From contig CAZPQQ010000006.1 of NCBI GenBank assembly GCA_964588665.1, positions 13,876 through 77,875 on the forward strand: a stretch of DNA of 64,000 nucleotides, in the 5' to 3' direction. Below are positions 16,545-25,402 of this stretch, one piece after another. The notes under the pieces are model-generated. The model ran no database searches, had not been told where the DNA came from, and worked only from the letters and a program-made list of their open reading frames with translations. This DNA comes from UBA2160 sp964588665 (GTDB lineage: Bacteria > Chloroflexota > Dehalococcoidia > Lucifugimonadales > UBA1123). How positions within the stretch are numbered: the stretch's first letter is position 1; each line of letters begins with the position of its first letter. A program made the position numbers and the translations under genes.

Positions 16545-17171
16545 CTATTTGCTGTCGGTCGCCAGGCTTGCTCGCTGACCGATCTTCCGTTCGGTGCCCT
16601 GCAGCAATCGTTGGATGTTGTCTTTGTGCCTGGCCACGAGCAACGCGCCGCCAACGATTCCGAACCACATGTACGGCATGGGCGCGTGCCCGGTCGCCGC
16701 AGTGATGATCAGGGCGAGCGAGCCCAGCACGGCAGCCGAGATGGAGCCGAGGGACACGTATCGGGTTCCGGCTATTAAAGACACGCCGACCAGCGTCGCC
16801 ACGATGAACGCCGGCCACGAAAGAATCAGCAGGCCGCCCCAACCGGACGCGATGCCGCGGCCTCCCCGAAACTGAATGAAGATCGGCCAATTGTGGCCGA
16901 TCAGCACCGCGATCGCCGCAGCGGTCTCGACGCCGGTCGAATCGAACAATATTCGAGCCACGACAACCATTGCCACGGCTTTGCCCATGTCCAGGAGCAG
17001 AACCAACGCAGCAGGCACGACGCCAGCGGTCCGCAGCACGTTGGTCATGCCCGTCTTGCCGCTGCCGTAGTCGCGGATGTCCGTGCCGGTTGCTATCTTT
17101 CCGGCGATGACGCCGAATGGCGTCGATCCCACAAGATAGGCAATCGGGACCAGAATCAGATACTCAATCAC
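16545..17171 (-). CDS. plsY: Glycerol-3-phosphate acyltransferase PlsY
   Basis: A 208-residue integral membrane protein that transfers an acyl group from acyl phosphate to glycerol 3-phosphate. Conserved cytoplasmic loops are visible: YLVGSTPFGVIAG near 12-24, DYGSGKTGMTNVLRTAG near 34-50 and GHNWPIFIQFRGGRGIASG near 92-110. About five to seven membrane segments fill the rest. Its start overlaps the end of der by 4 bp, so translation is probably coupled. gpsA follows. ATG 17171 begins MIEYLILVPIAYLVG. Confidence 0.95.
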   Translation of the reverse strand: MIEYLILVPIAYLVGSTPFGVIAGKIATGTDIRDYGSGKTGMTNVLRTAGVVPAALVLLLDMGKAVAMVVVARILFDSTGVETAAAIAVLIGHNWPIFIQFRGGRGIASGWGGLLILSWPAFIVATLVGVSLIAGTRYVSLGSISAAVLGSLALIITAATGHAPMPYMWFGIVGGALLVARHKDNIQRLLQGTERKIGQRASLATDSK

Positions 17172-18487
17172 CGCTCACCTCTGCTCTTGAAGCGCATCCT
17201 CAGAGGGCTTCCACGAAAATCGTACGCTTCCCGAAGGCGGTTTTCCAGGTATCTCTGGTACGAGAAATGGACGGTATCCGCCTTGTTGACGTAAAAAGTG
17301 AAGCTTGGGGGTCCTGTCTGCTCCTGCGCCACGCTGTATATCTTAACGGACCGGCCCTTGTGCGCCACCGGCGGATGCTCCGCTATCGCGTTCATCACGG
17401 TCCGGCGCAAGTCGTATCGCGGCAGCCCCTTGGTCCACTGCCGGTAGACGGACAACGCGGTGTCCAGAACTTCGACGAGACCCATGCCGGTCATCGCGGA
17501 TGTGAACCGAATTGGCGCAAAAGACGCGAACTTGAAACGGTCGCGCACGACCGCCGTGGCATCGTCCCGCGTGGATCCCAGCTCGGACGCCAGGTCCCAC
17601 TTGTTCACCGCCAGTACGATGCCTTTGTACGAGTCGAGTATCTGGCTTGCGATGTGGGTGTCTTGAGCGGTGGCGATCTCGGCGGCGTCCAACAGCAGGA
17701 CGGCAATGTCGGCGCGGTCGATGGCTCTGATGGCGCGCACTACGCTGTATTTCTCGACGCCGGTTCCGACCTTACCCCGACGCCGGATGCCCGCCGTGTC
17801 GATCAACAGGATCGACATGTCGTTGTGGGTGATCAGAGTGTCGATCGTGTCTCGGGTCGTGCCGGGAACATCGCTCACAATCGACCGCTGCTGTCCGGTG
17901 ATCTTGTTTAGCATCATCGACTTGCCGACGTTGGGGCGGCCCACGATGGCCAGCCGCAGATCGGCCTCTTGCTCCGGAAACGCTGACTCGTCCGGGAAGT
18001 TGGCGATGACCTCGGCCATGACGTCATCGAGGCCGATGTTGTGGTAGGCGCTTATCGGATAAGGCTCGCCGAGTCCGAGCTCGTAGAACTCAGCAGCCCC
18101 GGACCCTCGCGCCTCGGTGTCGGATTTGTTGGCTGCGAGGACGACCTTCCTCTCGGTCGGACGGAGCAGCACGGCCACGTCGATGTCGTCGGGGGTGACG
18201 CCCTGGGTCACGTCCACAACCATCACGATCACGTCGGCGTCCGCGATCGCCGTTTCGATCTGATCCCTGACCTGACGCCAGAGTTCGGTCTCAGGGAAAA
18301 CCTCCAGGCCTCCGGTGTCCACGAGAATGAAGAGATGGTCTCCCCACTCGGTTTCAGTCGTGACCCGGTCCCGAGTCGTGCCCGACATTTTGGACACGAT
18401 GGCAACCGACCGGCCCACGAGACGGTTGAACAGGGTGGACTTGCCAACGTTCGGCCGGCCAACGATGGCGACCACGGGCTTGTTCAC
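17168..18487 (-). CDS. der: Ribosome assembly GTPase Der (EngA)
   Basis: A 439-residue double GTPase required for 50S subunit assembly. The first G domain has GRPNVGKSTLFNRL, DTGGLE and NKSDT; the second has GRPNVGKSMMLNKI, DTAGIRRRGKVG and NKWDL. A C-terminal KH-like domain ends KNP-free in RGSPLRMRFKSRGER. Length and domain order are typical. It stands between argF and plsY on the minus strand and overlaps plsY by 4 bp, suggesting one message for the two. Confidence 0.97.
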   Translation of the reverse strand: MNKPVVAIVGRPNVGKSTLFNRLVGRSVAIVSKMSGTTRDRVTTETEWGDHLFILVDTGGLEVFPETELWRQVRDQIETAIADADVIVMVVDVTQGVTPDDIDVAVLLRPTERKVVLAANKSDTEARGSGAAEFYELGLGEPYPISAYHNIGLDDVMAEVIANFPDESAFPEQEADLRLAIVGRPNVGKSMMLNKITGQQRSIVSDVPGTTRDTIDTLITHNDMSILLIDTAGIRRRGKVGTGVEKYSVVRAIRAIDRADIAVLLLDAAEIATAQDTHIASQILDSYKGIVLAVNKWDLASELGSTRDDATAVVRDRFKFASFAPIRFTSAMTGMGLVEVLDTALSVYRQWTKGLPRYDLRRTVMNAIAEHPPVAHKGRSVKIYSVAQEQTGPPSFTFYVNKADTVHFSYQRYLENRLREAYDFRGSPLRMRFKSRGER

Positions 18488-18576
18488 GTTAGCACCTCAT
18501 CTGCGATGAACTGGGTACGCTCGGAGTTCGGAATACTGTGGCGTATGAATGCCAATACAGGATCTGGATTGCGGCA

Positions 18577-19491
18577 TCAGCCTGACAGAAGTTCTGCCAT
18601 TATGGCGTTCTGCGCATGAAGACGGTTTTCAGCCTGAGCAAAAACTACGGAACTATGATGGTCGAGCATGTCGTCGGAGACTTCCTCGCCCCGATGGGCG
18701 GGCATGTCGTGCATGAAGACGGCCTGGTCGTCCGCCAGTCCCATCAAGTCTTCGTTGACCTGGAACGTGGAGAACACATCGCGTCGCTCATCAGATTCGC
18801 GCTCGTCGCCCATGCTGATCCAGACGTCGGTGTACACGACGTCCGCGCCGTCGACCGCCCTCTTGGGGTCTTCAACCCACTCCAAGAGCGATTCTTTCAG
18901 ATAGGCCCTGCGACGGGCTTCTTCCCACGCCGCGGACGGAACGTGGTAATCGCCCGGCGCAGCTATGACGAAATCGGCGCCGACCGACGCGCAACCGAGC
19001 GCCAGGCTCGACGCGATATTGTTGCCGTCGCCCACATATGCGACGCGAAGCCCTTCCAGGTGGCCTTTGGCTTCCTTCATGGTCAGAAGGTCTCCGAGAG
19101 CCTGGCAAGGATGGGCCAGGTCGGAGAGTGCATTGATTACTGGGATAGTCGTCTCCTCGGCCAGGGTTTCCAGGCTTTCGTGCGTGAACACTCGGGCGAC
19201 GATGACGTCCACCAACCTGTCCAGCACGCGCGCCACGTCGATCACGGGTTCTCGGATGCCTAACCCGATGTCCGCCCGGCTCAAGTAGATGCAGTTCCCG
19301 CCCATCTGTTGCACGCCGACCTCGAAACTCACCCTTGTTCGCAGAGAGGGTTTTTCGAAAATGAGCGCGACCGACCTGCCTTCGAGCAATCGAGGGACCC
19401 CGTCGATCTTCATCTCGCTCGCCTTGCGAACCATCTCCGAGACCTCGTCGGGCTCCAGGTCGGTTATGGACAGGAAATCTTTCCCTTTCAT
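18577..19491 (-). CDS. argF: Ornithine carbamoyltransferase
   Basis: The 304-residue enzyme makes citrulline from ornithine and carbamoyl phosphate in arginine synthesis. The carbamoyl-phosphate loop is KPSLRTRVSFEVG near 50-62 (Leu in place of the usual Thr), HPCQALGDL is near 127-135, and the ornithine-binding DVWISMG is near 225. The HCLP active-site loop reads HDMPAHRGEEVSDD, replacing the ornithine-contacting Cys with Asp. DxxxSMG separates it from aspartate carbamoyltransferase. No other arginine gene is nearby. It heads the minus-strand block with der, plsY and gpsA, 89 bp upstream of der. Confidence 0.92.
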   Translation of the reverse strand: MKGKDFLSITDLEPDEVSEMVRKASEMKIDGVPRLLEGRSVALIFEKPSLRTRVSFEVGVQQMGGNCIYLSRADIGLGIREPVIDVARVLDRLVDVIVARVFTHESLETLAEETTIPVINALSDLAHPCQALGDLLTMKEAKGHLEGLRVAYVGDGNNIASSLALGCASVGADFVIAAPGDYHVPSAAWEEARRRAYLKESLLEWVEDPKRAVDGADVVYTDVWISMGDERESDERRDVFSTFQVNEDLMGLADDQAVFMHDMPAHRGEEVSDDMLDHHSSVVFAQAENRLHAQNAIMAELLSG

Positions 19492-19595
19492 CGCTGATCC
19501 TTTGTATCGAAGAGTGTCGATAATATAGCAGATAGCCGTATACGCATGGAAACGATCCCGTGTCCTGTCCCCGAAGTTCGCGTGGTGATTCGGGG

Positions 19596-19680
19596 CCCTT
19601 CGACAGGCTCAGAGCCTGCCCTGAGTTTGCCGACGGGGCGAACGGAGTCTAGCGTTTACCCGTTCGTGGTGAGCAACCTT
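19596..19680 (+). repeat. Dispersed repeat family B copy (CCCTTCGACAGGCTCAG type)
   Basis: Starts with CCCTTCGACAGGCTCAGAG, continues through GGGGCGAACGGAG and ends in CCCGTTCGTGGTGAGCA. The same elements recur at 28631-28690, 29861-29928, 54592-54654 and 63582-63648. The intergenic stretch 19492-20081 consists of this copy, a family A copy and about 250 bp with no recognisable feature. Confidence 0.8.
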
Positions 19681-19730
19681 ATGCCCGCGCTGCGGACAAT
19701 GCAAATGGCAGCAACGGCCGTCCAGCAGAT

Positions 19731-19829
19731 TGTCATGCTGATCCTTCAGCAGAAGGAGAAGCATCTGGGGCCACGCAGGGAGACAGTCGTCGCATTCAGC
19801 CAGATCCTTCGGTTTTGCTCAGGATGACA
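19731..19829. repeat. Dispersed foldback repeat family A, complete copy
   Basis: About 99 bp with inverted ends, TGTCATGCTGA at the left and TCAGGATGACA at the right. Inner segments ATCCTTCAGCAGAAGGAG and CAGATCCTTCGGTTTTGC are recognisable in inverted order at 63686-63776 (CCGAAGGATCTTGGCTGAAT). It could fold into a long hairpin in DNA or RNA. Confidence 0.75.
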
Positions 19830-20081
19830 TTCAGGGAGCCGTTACTTGGAAGCCTATCGAACCACCAACCCGTCGATATTCGCTATACGATATAGGCAAC
19901 GGACTTGAGGGTCGAGAGTCTGGCGACGACGTGCTCGTGGGGACGAAAGTCCGTCACCGAGACCATTGGCACAACAGCGGCAACCTCTAGGGAGACCGGC
20001 GAGGGTAGAGCTTACGACCAAAGCAACTCCAACGCACTCAACCGCGTATCCGTCCGCGCGGATGGCGTGCCTGCCGATCGC

Positions 20082-20543
20082 CTAATTCGCGCCGCGCTTT
20101 CGCGTCTGACAGCCGGGGCAGGCGCCGAAATAATCGAGCCGGTGGCTCGCAATGTCGTAGCCGGTGCTTTCCTCGATCGACGCGTAGGCGCCGTCGGACT
20201 CGGCTGAGTCCGCATCCTCGATGCGTTCGCATTCGAGGCACACTACGTGCGTGTGCGGGGCGGCACGACGGCCATCGTAGCGGTTGGCGGCGCCTGAAAA
20301 CTCCATCTCGAGGACCTGTCCGCAATCTTTGAGCAACTCGATGGTGTTGTACACGGTCGCAAGGCTGGTGGACGGATAGCGGAGCTGGACTTGTGCGTGC
20401 AACTCACTGACGCTCGGGTGACTGTCCGCGCCCGCGAGGGTTTCGAGCAGCTTGGCTCGTTTGGGCGTGATGGACACGCCGAGTCCGACGAGCGACTCGG
20501 TCATCTCATCATATCTCGATTGCGCATCCACGGTCTGGGTCAA
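20082..20543 (-). CDS. Fur/PerR-family metal-dependent repressor
   Basis: From TTG 20543, which sits 7 nt behind a perfect GGAGG, the protein is 153 residues, the usual Fur size. The frame runs 33 codons further, but that stretch has no ribosome site. A winged helix (VSITPKRAKLLETLAGADSHPSVSELHAQVQ, then STSLATVYNTIELLKDCG) precedes the dimerisation domain with HTHVVCLECERIED and a structural-zinc pair CLEC...CPGC near the end. His-rich metal ligands are partly present (HTHVV, IASHRLDYFG). Fur proteins sense iron, peroxide or other metals; this one could be any of these. It lies downstream of rplS-priA but has its own promoter. Confidence 0.9.
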   Translation of the reverse strand: MTQTVDAQSRYDEMTESLVGLGVSITPKRAKLLETLAGADSHPSVSELHAQVQLRYPSTSLATVYNTIELLKDCGQVLEMEFSGAANRYDGRRAAPHTHVVCLECERIEDADSAESDGAYASIEESTGYDIASHRLDYFGACPGCQTRKRGAN

Positions 20544-20613
20544 TCGACAACCTCCGGCACCTTTGTTGCGGCGTCCTCGCCTTAGAATCTTTCCAAAACA
20601 GGCTCCGCAGTTT

Positions 20614-20642
20614 AACGTAAGGCAGCGGTTAATGCGTGTCAA
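20614..20642 (-). promoter_or_regulatory. Sigma70 promoter of the Fur-family gene
   Basis: On the minus strand a consensus TTGACA (20642-20637) and TACGTT (20619-20614) are separated by exactly 17 bp. Transcription would start near 20607, about 65 nt before the TTG codon. It lies between priA and the repressor gene. Confidence 0.6.
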
Positions 20643-20711
20643 GGCCGCTCGACGTATTGTGCATAAGGAAGTCGAGAGGGACGGCGCACGTCCTTGGCCC
20701 GCGCGGGACCC

Positions 20712-23153
20712 TTACGTGAGCGCCACCGGATCCACATCCACCACCCAATCTCGGGGCAACGCGACGCGGTCCAATAGCGCGCGAGGATCGGCGCCGCGGA
20801 GCACCAGGTGCCACCGATATCTTCCACGTAAGCGGGCCGGAAAGGCTGGCATCGGACCGAGGATTTCGGTGTCAGGTGCGCCCTGTGTCTCGCGTTCGCT
20901 TTCCAGCAGACTCGCCACCTGCCGCGCATTGTCCTCACAGGTCGCGTTGTTGGTGTCGGTGTACAGCAAACGGATCAGTTTCCGGTAGGGCGGGTTCCCT
21001 TGCTCGTGTCTGAAAGCCATCTCACGGGTATAAAAAGCCTGATAATCCTGGGCGGCCGCGGACTTGATTGCGTAGTTGTCGGGCTGGTAGGTCTGAATCA
21101 CGACCTTGCCTGCTGCCGCTCCTCGTCCCGCTCTGCCCGCCACCTGGCAGAGAAGCTGGAAGGCGCGCTCTCCGGCTCGGTAATCCGGTATGCCGAGGCC
21201 GACGTCCGCCAACACAGCTCCCACCAGCGTGACCGACGGCAGGTGGAGCCCCTTCGTGATCATCTGTGTGCCAACGAGCGCCTGGGCTTGGCCCGATCTG
21301 AACTCGTCGAGAAGCTTCCGGTACTCGTCGATGTTTCGGGTGGCGTCGTGGTCCCACCTCAAGACATTGATGTCGGGGAAGCGACGCTCCAACGCTTCGG
21401 CAACCGACTGCGTTCCGATGCCGTAGTAGCTCAGCCGGTAGGTGAGGCATCGTGGGCACATTCGTGGAATCCTGCGTCGAGCTCCACAGTAGTGACAGAT
21501 GAGTCGTTCAGCGCCGCGATGATAGGTTAGCGCCACGTCGCACGCGGCACATCTGGCCTGGTGGCCGCAGTTGCGACACTGCATCTGCGTTGCCGATCCC
21601 CGACGGTTCAGGAACAGCATGAACTGGTTCCCGGCGGCCAGGCAGGCCTCCATCTCCTTGTCCAGGAGGCGGGAGAAGAAGTCGCGGTTGCCCTCTTTGA
21701 GCTCTTGGCGCATGTCGACCACCTCGGTGCCTGCCAGGGGCGTGGTGGTCATTTTGGAGTCCGCGTCTGCCCGCAATCGGTCGGGCAGCATGAACAGCGT
21801 GAACTCCTTCGTCAGGCCGCGATAGTAGGAGGCGACGTCCGGTGTGGCGCTTCCCAGGGCGACGGCCGCGCCCGACAGCTCCGCCAGCTTTATGGCCACG
21901 TCTTTGGCGTGGTAGCGGGGGTTCGAGTCGTGCTGCTTGTAGGTCCACTCGTGCTCCTCGTCGATCACGATGAGGCCGAGCTCGTCGATCGGCGCGAACA
22001 CCGCGCTGCGGGAGCCGACCACGACGTCGTATCGGTCCTCTCTGGTCTTCCACCACTGGTCCAGCCGTTCGGGTCCGGACAGGCCGCTGTGGAGCACAGC
22101 CACGCGGTCGGGGAACCTGGAGGCGAACCGCTCGATAGTCTGCTGCGTCAGCGCGATCTCGGGGACCATGACTATCGCCCGCTTGCCCAGGTCCAGACAT
22201 CGGGCCACCGCGGCAAGATAGATCTCCGTTTTGCCGGACCCCGTGACCCCCTGGACTAGGAGCGTGCGGGGTCGAACCTCCGGCGACTCGACGATCCGGC
22301 ATATGGCTTCAGTCGCCGCCGATTGGCGTGGGGTCAAAGACACTCGGGCTTCTGGCTCCAGCCGGGTGTTGACGAGGGGATCGATCTCGACTCGCAACTT
22401 CTCGACGGTCAGCCAGCGCCTCTCCAGCAATCGCGATACCGCGGCGGCGCCGAACTCCTTGCGGGCCTGGGCTGCCGGGACCGGCGCATCCGCGGCCGCC
22501 AGGGTCGTCGCGAGCGCCGCTTGCCGGGGAGCTCGGTGGGCGCCTTTTGACATCCAACGGCCGATCTCCTCCGCGGCGTCGGGTCTGATCGCCAGGTGAT
22601 CGACGAATCTTGGGGCGATTTCCCGAACGGAGCCCTGTACACGGCTCTCCAGGACACCCCGGCCAACCAACCGGGTCGATACGCCACGGGCGCTCTCCCC
22701 CATGACTCGGGTCAGTCGTTCGACACCGACCGGACCATTGGCTCGGACGTATTGAAGGACCCTGAGCTGGAGCCTGCTTCGAGCCACGGCGGCGATGTCG
22801 GTCACGTTCGGGTTGATGGATAGCTGCGTGCGGACTCGAAGCCTGCCGCCGGGGGGCAGCATGGGGGCGACCGCCTCAAAGAGCGAACAGAGATAATACC
22901 GGCTGATCCATCGAGCGAGTGAGAGATGGCGACCGTCGAGGAGCGGTCCGGGGCTGGTGGCCGCAAGTATCGCCCGGGTTTGCTGCACACGCGGAGACGG
23001 GACGAGCTCGAACACGATGCCCTGCAGGGTCCGGGGACCGAAGGGGACGCGTACGGACTGGCCGGCAGACAGCTCGAGGCCATCAGGGATCGAGTAGCTG
23101 AACGTCCTGTCGTGGCCGGTCGGTGCATCGACCGCGATTTCGGCGAATCTCAT
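20712..23153 (-). CDS. priA: Primosomal protein N' (replication restart helicase PriA)
   Basis: An 813-residue superfamily 2 helicase that reloads replisomes at collapsed forks. It has the N-terminal DNA-binding domain (MRFAEIAVDAPTGHDRTFSY), Walker A GVTGSGKTEIY near 268, DEEH near 360 and a zinc-binding insertion with eight cysteines (CRNCGHQARCAACD, CHYCGARRRIPRMCPRC). The helicase C-lobe has VAGRAGRG, and a PriA C-terminal domain follows. It is longer than E. coli PriA by about 80 residues. The gene follows rplS on the minus strand with 56 bp between, so rplS-priA may be an operon. Confidence 0.96.
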   Translation of the reverse strand: MRFAEIAVDAPTGHDRTFSYSIPDGLELSAGQSVRVPFGPRTLQGIVFELVPSPRVQQTRAILAATSPGPLLDGRHLSLARWISRYYLCSLFEAVAPMLPPGGRLRVRTQLSINPNVTDIAAVARSRLQLRVLQYVRANGPVGVERLTRVMGESARGVSTRLVGRGVLESRVQGSVREIAPRFVDHLAIRPDAAEEIGRWMSKGAHRAPRQAALATTLAAADAPVPAAQARKEFGAAAVSRLLERRWLTVEKLRVEIDPLVNTRLEPEARVSLTPRQSAATEAICRIVESPEVRPRTLLVQGVTGSGKTEIYLAAVARCLDLGKRAIVMVPEIALTQQTIERFASRFPDRVAVLHSGLSGPERLDQWWKTREDRYDVVVGSRSAVFAPIDELGLIVIDEEHEWTYKQHDSNPRYHAKDVAIKLAELSGAAVALGSATPDVASYYRGLTKEFTLFMLPDRLRADADSKMTTTPLAGTEVVDMRQELKEGNRDFFSRLLDKEMEACLAAGNQFMLFLNRRGSATQMQCRNCGHQARCAACDVALTYHRGAERLICHYCGARRRIPRMCPRCLTYRLSYYGIGTQSVAEALERRFPDINVLRWDHDATRNIDEYRKLLDEFRSGQAQALVGTQMITKGLHLPSVTLVGAVLADVGLGIPDYRAGERAFQLLCQVAGRAGRGAAAGKVVIQTYQPDNYAIKSAAAQDYQAFYTREMAFRHEQGNPPYRKLIRLLYTDTNNATCEDNARQVASLLESERETQGAPDTEILGPMPAFPARLRGRYRWHLVLRGADPRALLDRVALPRDWVVDVDPVALT

Positions 23154-23209
23154 CGCACCGCAGACCTCCGTTTACGGCAGCAAGCGGATCTGCAGGCCGT
23201 GGGGCCAGG

Positions 23210-23551
23210 CTACATTCGGGCTTCCTTGATGCGGGCGGCGCGCCCCGAGAGGCCGCGCAGGTAGTAGAGCCTCGCCTGCCTGACCAGGCCACGGCGGGTT
23301 ACCCTGACGTACTCGACGGCGGGCGAGTGGATGAGGAACGTGCGCTCGACGCCGATCTCGTAGGTCACCCGGCGGACAGTGAAGCTCGCGCCCGGGCCTC
23401 CGCCGCGTTTGCGGATGACCACGCCCTCGAACACCTGCGTCCTGGTGCGCTGGCCTTCAGTGACGCGTATTCCAACGCGTACGGTGTCGCCTGGCCGGAA
23501 TTCTTCTATTTCCGGGTTGGGTTCAAAAACAACGTATTCGGAAGCTTCCAT
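23210..23551 (-). CDS. rplS: 50S ribosomal protein L19
   Basis: The 113-residue protein matches bL19 along its length: FRPGDTVRVGIRVTEGQRTRTQVFEGVVIRKRGGG, then SFTVRRVTYEIGVERTF, SPAVEYVRVTRRGLVRQARLYYLRGLSGRAARI. L19 lies at the 30S-50S interface. It is commonly paired with trmD, but here trmD is 20 kb away and priA follows instead. The gap upstream (23552-23709) shows no gene. Confidence 0.97.
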   Translation of the reverse strand: MEASEYVVFEPNPEIEEFRPGDTVRVGIRVTEGQRTRTQVFEGVVIRKRGGGPGASFTVRRVTYEIGVERTFLIHSPAVEYVRVTRRGLVRQARLYYLRGLSGRAARIKEARM

Positions 23552-23709
23552 GGGAGAACGTCCTGTAGGAGATTATTCAGGTTCAATCGAACCCATGTAT
23601 TCTACCCATTGTCGAAAGCGGTGCGCAAGACCACTAACCCAAACTGCCCGGCTAGGTATCGGCGGACCCTTGGCGTATTGACCATCTCATGCAATCTCTC
23701 AACTAGGAA

Positions 23710-24063
23710 CTAGGGGCACGAGGAACGAAGCGTGTAATCTCGAGTTAAGGACTCGAGGCACTTTAGCCGACGCTCTAACTCAGCCTCCTTCCACGCCTCC
23801 ACATCTGGCCCAGAGTACGACGGGTGGGCCTCCAACCATTGGTTAAGGAGCCATCTCTGGTAGATATTCGTTCCTCTTGATGGTAGCCCCATCGATTCCC
23901 GGTATGCTTCAAACTCTAACGGGCCTTCAGGCAGGATCTTCTCAAAAGTTCCGCCCATGTATTCAATAATCGCACCGAATACGACTGCCACCATCACCAC
24001 GAGTAGGAATTGCCACCGTCGAATCTTCAAGCTCTCACCTGCCCAGCGCATGTGACTTTTCAA
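23710..24063 (-). CDS. Hypothetical membrane-anchored protein
   Basis: A 117-residue frame with one membrane helix near 17-37 (WQFLLVVMVAVVFGAIIEYMGG) preceded by basic residues, then a charged soluble domain rich in Glu and Trp (WLLNQWLEAHP, EAWKEAELERRLKCLESL). I do not recognise a family. It lies in an AT-richer island next to other orphan frames and an IS remnant, starting 3 bp beyond the next frame's stop. Local base composition differs from the flanking housekeeping genes, which suggests recent transfer. Confidence 0.45.
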   Translation of the reverse strand: MKSHMRWAGESLKIRRWQFLLVVMVAVVFGAIIEYMGGTFEKILPEGPLEFEAYRESMGLPSRGTNIYQRWLLNQWLEAHPSYSGPDVEAWKEAELERRLKCLESLTRDYTLRSSCP

Positions 24064-24066
24064 TCC

Positions 24067-24252
24067 CTAATCCCCTAGTGGCATAACGATGCCGCGCTCT
24101 TTTGGAATCTTTGCCCAACGGGTGTACACTTCCTGTCGCAACATCTGGGCTTGCCCCCAAGGGCTCTCCAACACATTTTTGTAGGTTCTCAGTTGCTTTG
24201 CGTCGAATTCGCCAGCTTCTGTTGATTCGTCATAATCTGCATACTCGATCAA
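24067..24252 (-). CDS. Hypothetical small protein, possibly a gene fragment
   Basis: Sixty-one residues from a TTG at 24252 (IEYADYDESTEAGEFDAKQL, then YKNVLESPWGQAQML). The frame stays open about 17 codons upstream without a normal start and would encode an amphipathic helix there (AELRKQAVAACRTL), so this may be the tail of a broken longer gene. It is followed immediately by the membrane-anchored orphan. No family recognised. Confidence 0.3.
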   Translation of the reverse strand: MIEYADYDESTEAGEFDAKQLRTYKNVLESPWGQAQMLRQEVYTRWAKIPKERGIVMPLGD

Positions 24253-24316
24253 CGTCCGGCACGCGGCGACCGCCTGCTTTCGCAGTTCTGCGCGTCAAAG
24301 GCGGCGGGAAGAAGAA

Positions 24317-24811
24317 CTACCGGTCGCGAGGTTCCCAGGTTACTGTAAGGTCGCCCTCGTTGTAGCGGTCAACCAGGTGACGATAGACGGCACGGGAGTG
24401 GGTTTCCGAGTTCCCTCCATCGGACTTCTTATTCACCGTAAGTCCCAAGACATTTTCGACCACGTCTCTCGACAACCTAGGGTGTTCGACGCCATCGGTG
24501 ACGGTGCCGTTTGGGAATATGCGGTCTGAAAGTTGAGTGACAGAGGCCTGATAGTTGCGGATTGGCCCAGCTGCTGTCCCGGGTTGGTCATATCGAATCG
24601 GCCTGGGGCGCCGGTTCTGCTCGACAGAAGTTTCGGCGTCCCTTCGCGGAGTTGAGTCTTCGAGTTTGACCTTCAGGATGTCTAGCAAAGTTGAGGTGTC
24701 AACCGCGCCCGCGATTCCAGGCTCCTTCAGGAGCTGTTTAATCACGTCCCTTTGAATCGGCTTCTGAAGATCCCTGAAGCCACTCAGGTAGATTTCGGCC
24801 ATCCCCGACAT
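24317..24811 (-). CDS. Hypothetical protein of unknown family
   Basis: The 164-residue frame has a strong ribosome site (AGGAGG, 9 nt before ATG 24811), which supports real translation. It is hydrophilic, with a helical N-terminal half (FRDLQKPIQRDVIKQLLKEPG), a basic Pro/Arg/Asn middle (QNRRPRPIRYDQPG) and a C-terminal segment SRDVVENVLGLTVNKKSDGG...SRAVYRHLVDRYNEGDLT. No signal peptide, membrane segment or known domain is visible. It heads the minus-strand group of orphan genes in the AT-richer island, beside the IS1380 remnant. Confidence 0.5.
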   Translation of the reverse strand: MSGMAEIYLSGFRDLQKPIQRDVIKQLLKEPGIAGAVDTSTLLDILKVKLEDSTPRRDAETSVEQNRRPRPIRYDQPGTAAGPIRNYQASVTQLSDRIFPNGTVTDGVEHPRLSRDVVENVLGLTVNKKSDGGNSETHSRAVYRHLVDRYNEGDLTVTWEPRDR

Positions 24812-24982
24812 ATCGTCTTCCTCCTACAGTGAATTTGTTCGAATCTACTGTGGCATACTGCGGAGAGACTGTACAGTTTGCGGGCGAGGCTAATCGAGGG
24901 CGATTCCGTTTCGATCAACCTATTGGTCTGTGGAGGCTGTCGATCTTGAATTTCCCAGATGGAATTCAATGCCTTCACAAAC

Positions 24983-25026
24983 GCACCTTACAGGGGCTGT
25001 ACAACTGTACGGTCCCTGTAAGGTGC
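24983..25026. repeat. 44-bp foldback (inverted repeat) at the broken end of the transposase remnant
   Basis: GCACCTTACAGGG (24983-24995) and its exact complement CCCTGTAAGGTGC (25014-25026) flank a core where CTGTACAA faces CTGTACGG; 19 of 22 positions pair. It begins where the IS1380-like reading frame loses similarity. It may be two transposon ends left in inverted contact, or a tiny miniature element. Confidence 0.6.
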
Positions 25027-25353
25027 TGGCCGCGTTCCTGTCAGAGCCTTTCCAGCCCACGACGACTCTCATGGCCGGGTCTTGGAAAAGGTGGTCGGCA
25101 TCATTGATGTTGTCGTATCCAGCGAGGCGGCTGTAGATTGACTGTCTCAACAGAGCGATGAGCTTGTGGCGGATGTTTTTCCCGTTCGACTCTCTTTGAG
25201 GAAGTCGTCGGCAGAGTCGGTTAGGCTTAGGGTATGATCAAGTTCTCTGCATGCCCGCAGTCCCGCGTCCGAAGTGATGGTATCGCCGCGAAACTTCAAG
25301 CGAACGTTCGGGTCAAAGTTGAGCTTAAGAGATGTCTTTTCGCCGTCGCCCAT
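25000..25353 (-). pseudogene. IS1380-family transposase, truncated and frameshifted
   Basis: Minus-strand frames give LKLNFDPNVRLKFRGDTITS, then DAGLRACRELD (from 25353), and, in another frame, LRQSIYSRLAGYDNINDADH followed by LFQDPAMRVVVGW and NAAST (to about 25030). Together these are the N-terminal quarter of IS1380-family transposases, joined across a frameshift near 25150-25190. The rest, including the DDE catalytic core, is missing; similarity stops at a 44-bp foldback. This is a dead insertion-sequence remnant. It marks the AT-richer island 23.6-25.6 kb as a transfer-prone site. Confidence 0.75.
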
Positions 25354-25402
25354 TCGGTGCCTCCATCATGATTACGTAATCAGAAGCAGAAACCTTCAAT
25401 TT

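Noticed and set aside
19935..19960. GGGGACGAAAGTCCGTC resembling the RNase P GAAAGTCC motif
   Set aside because: Neither the other conserved RNase P blocks nor pairing ends are present; only a short chance match.
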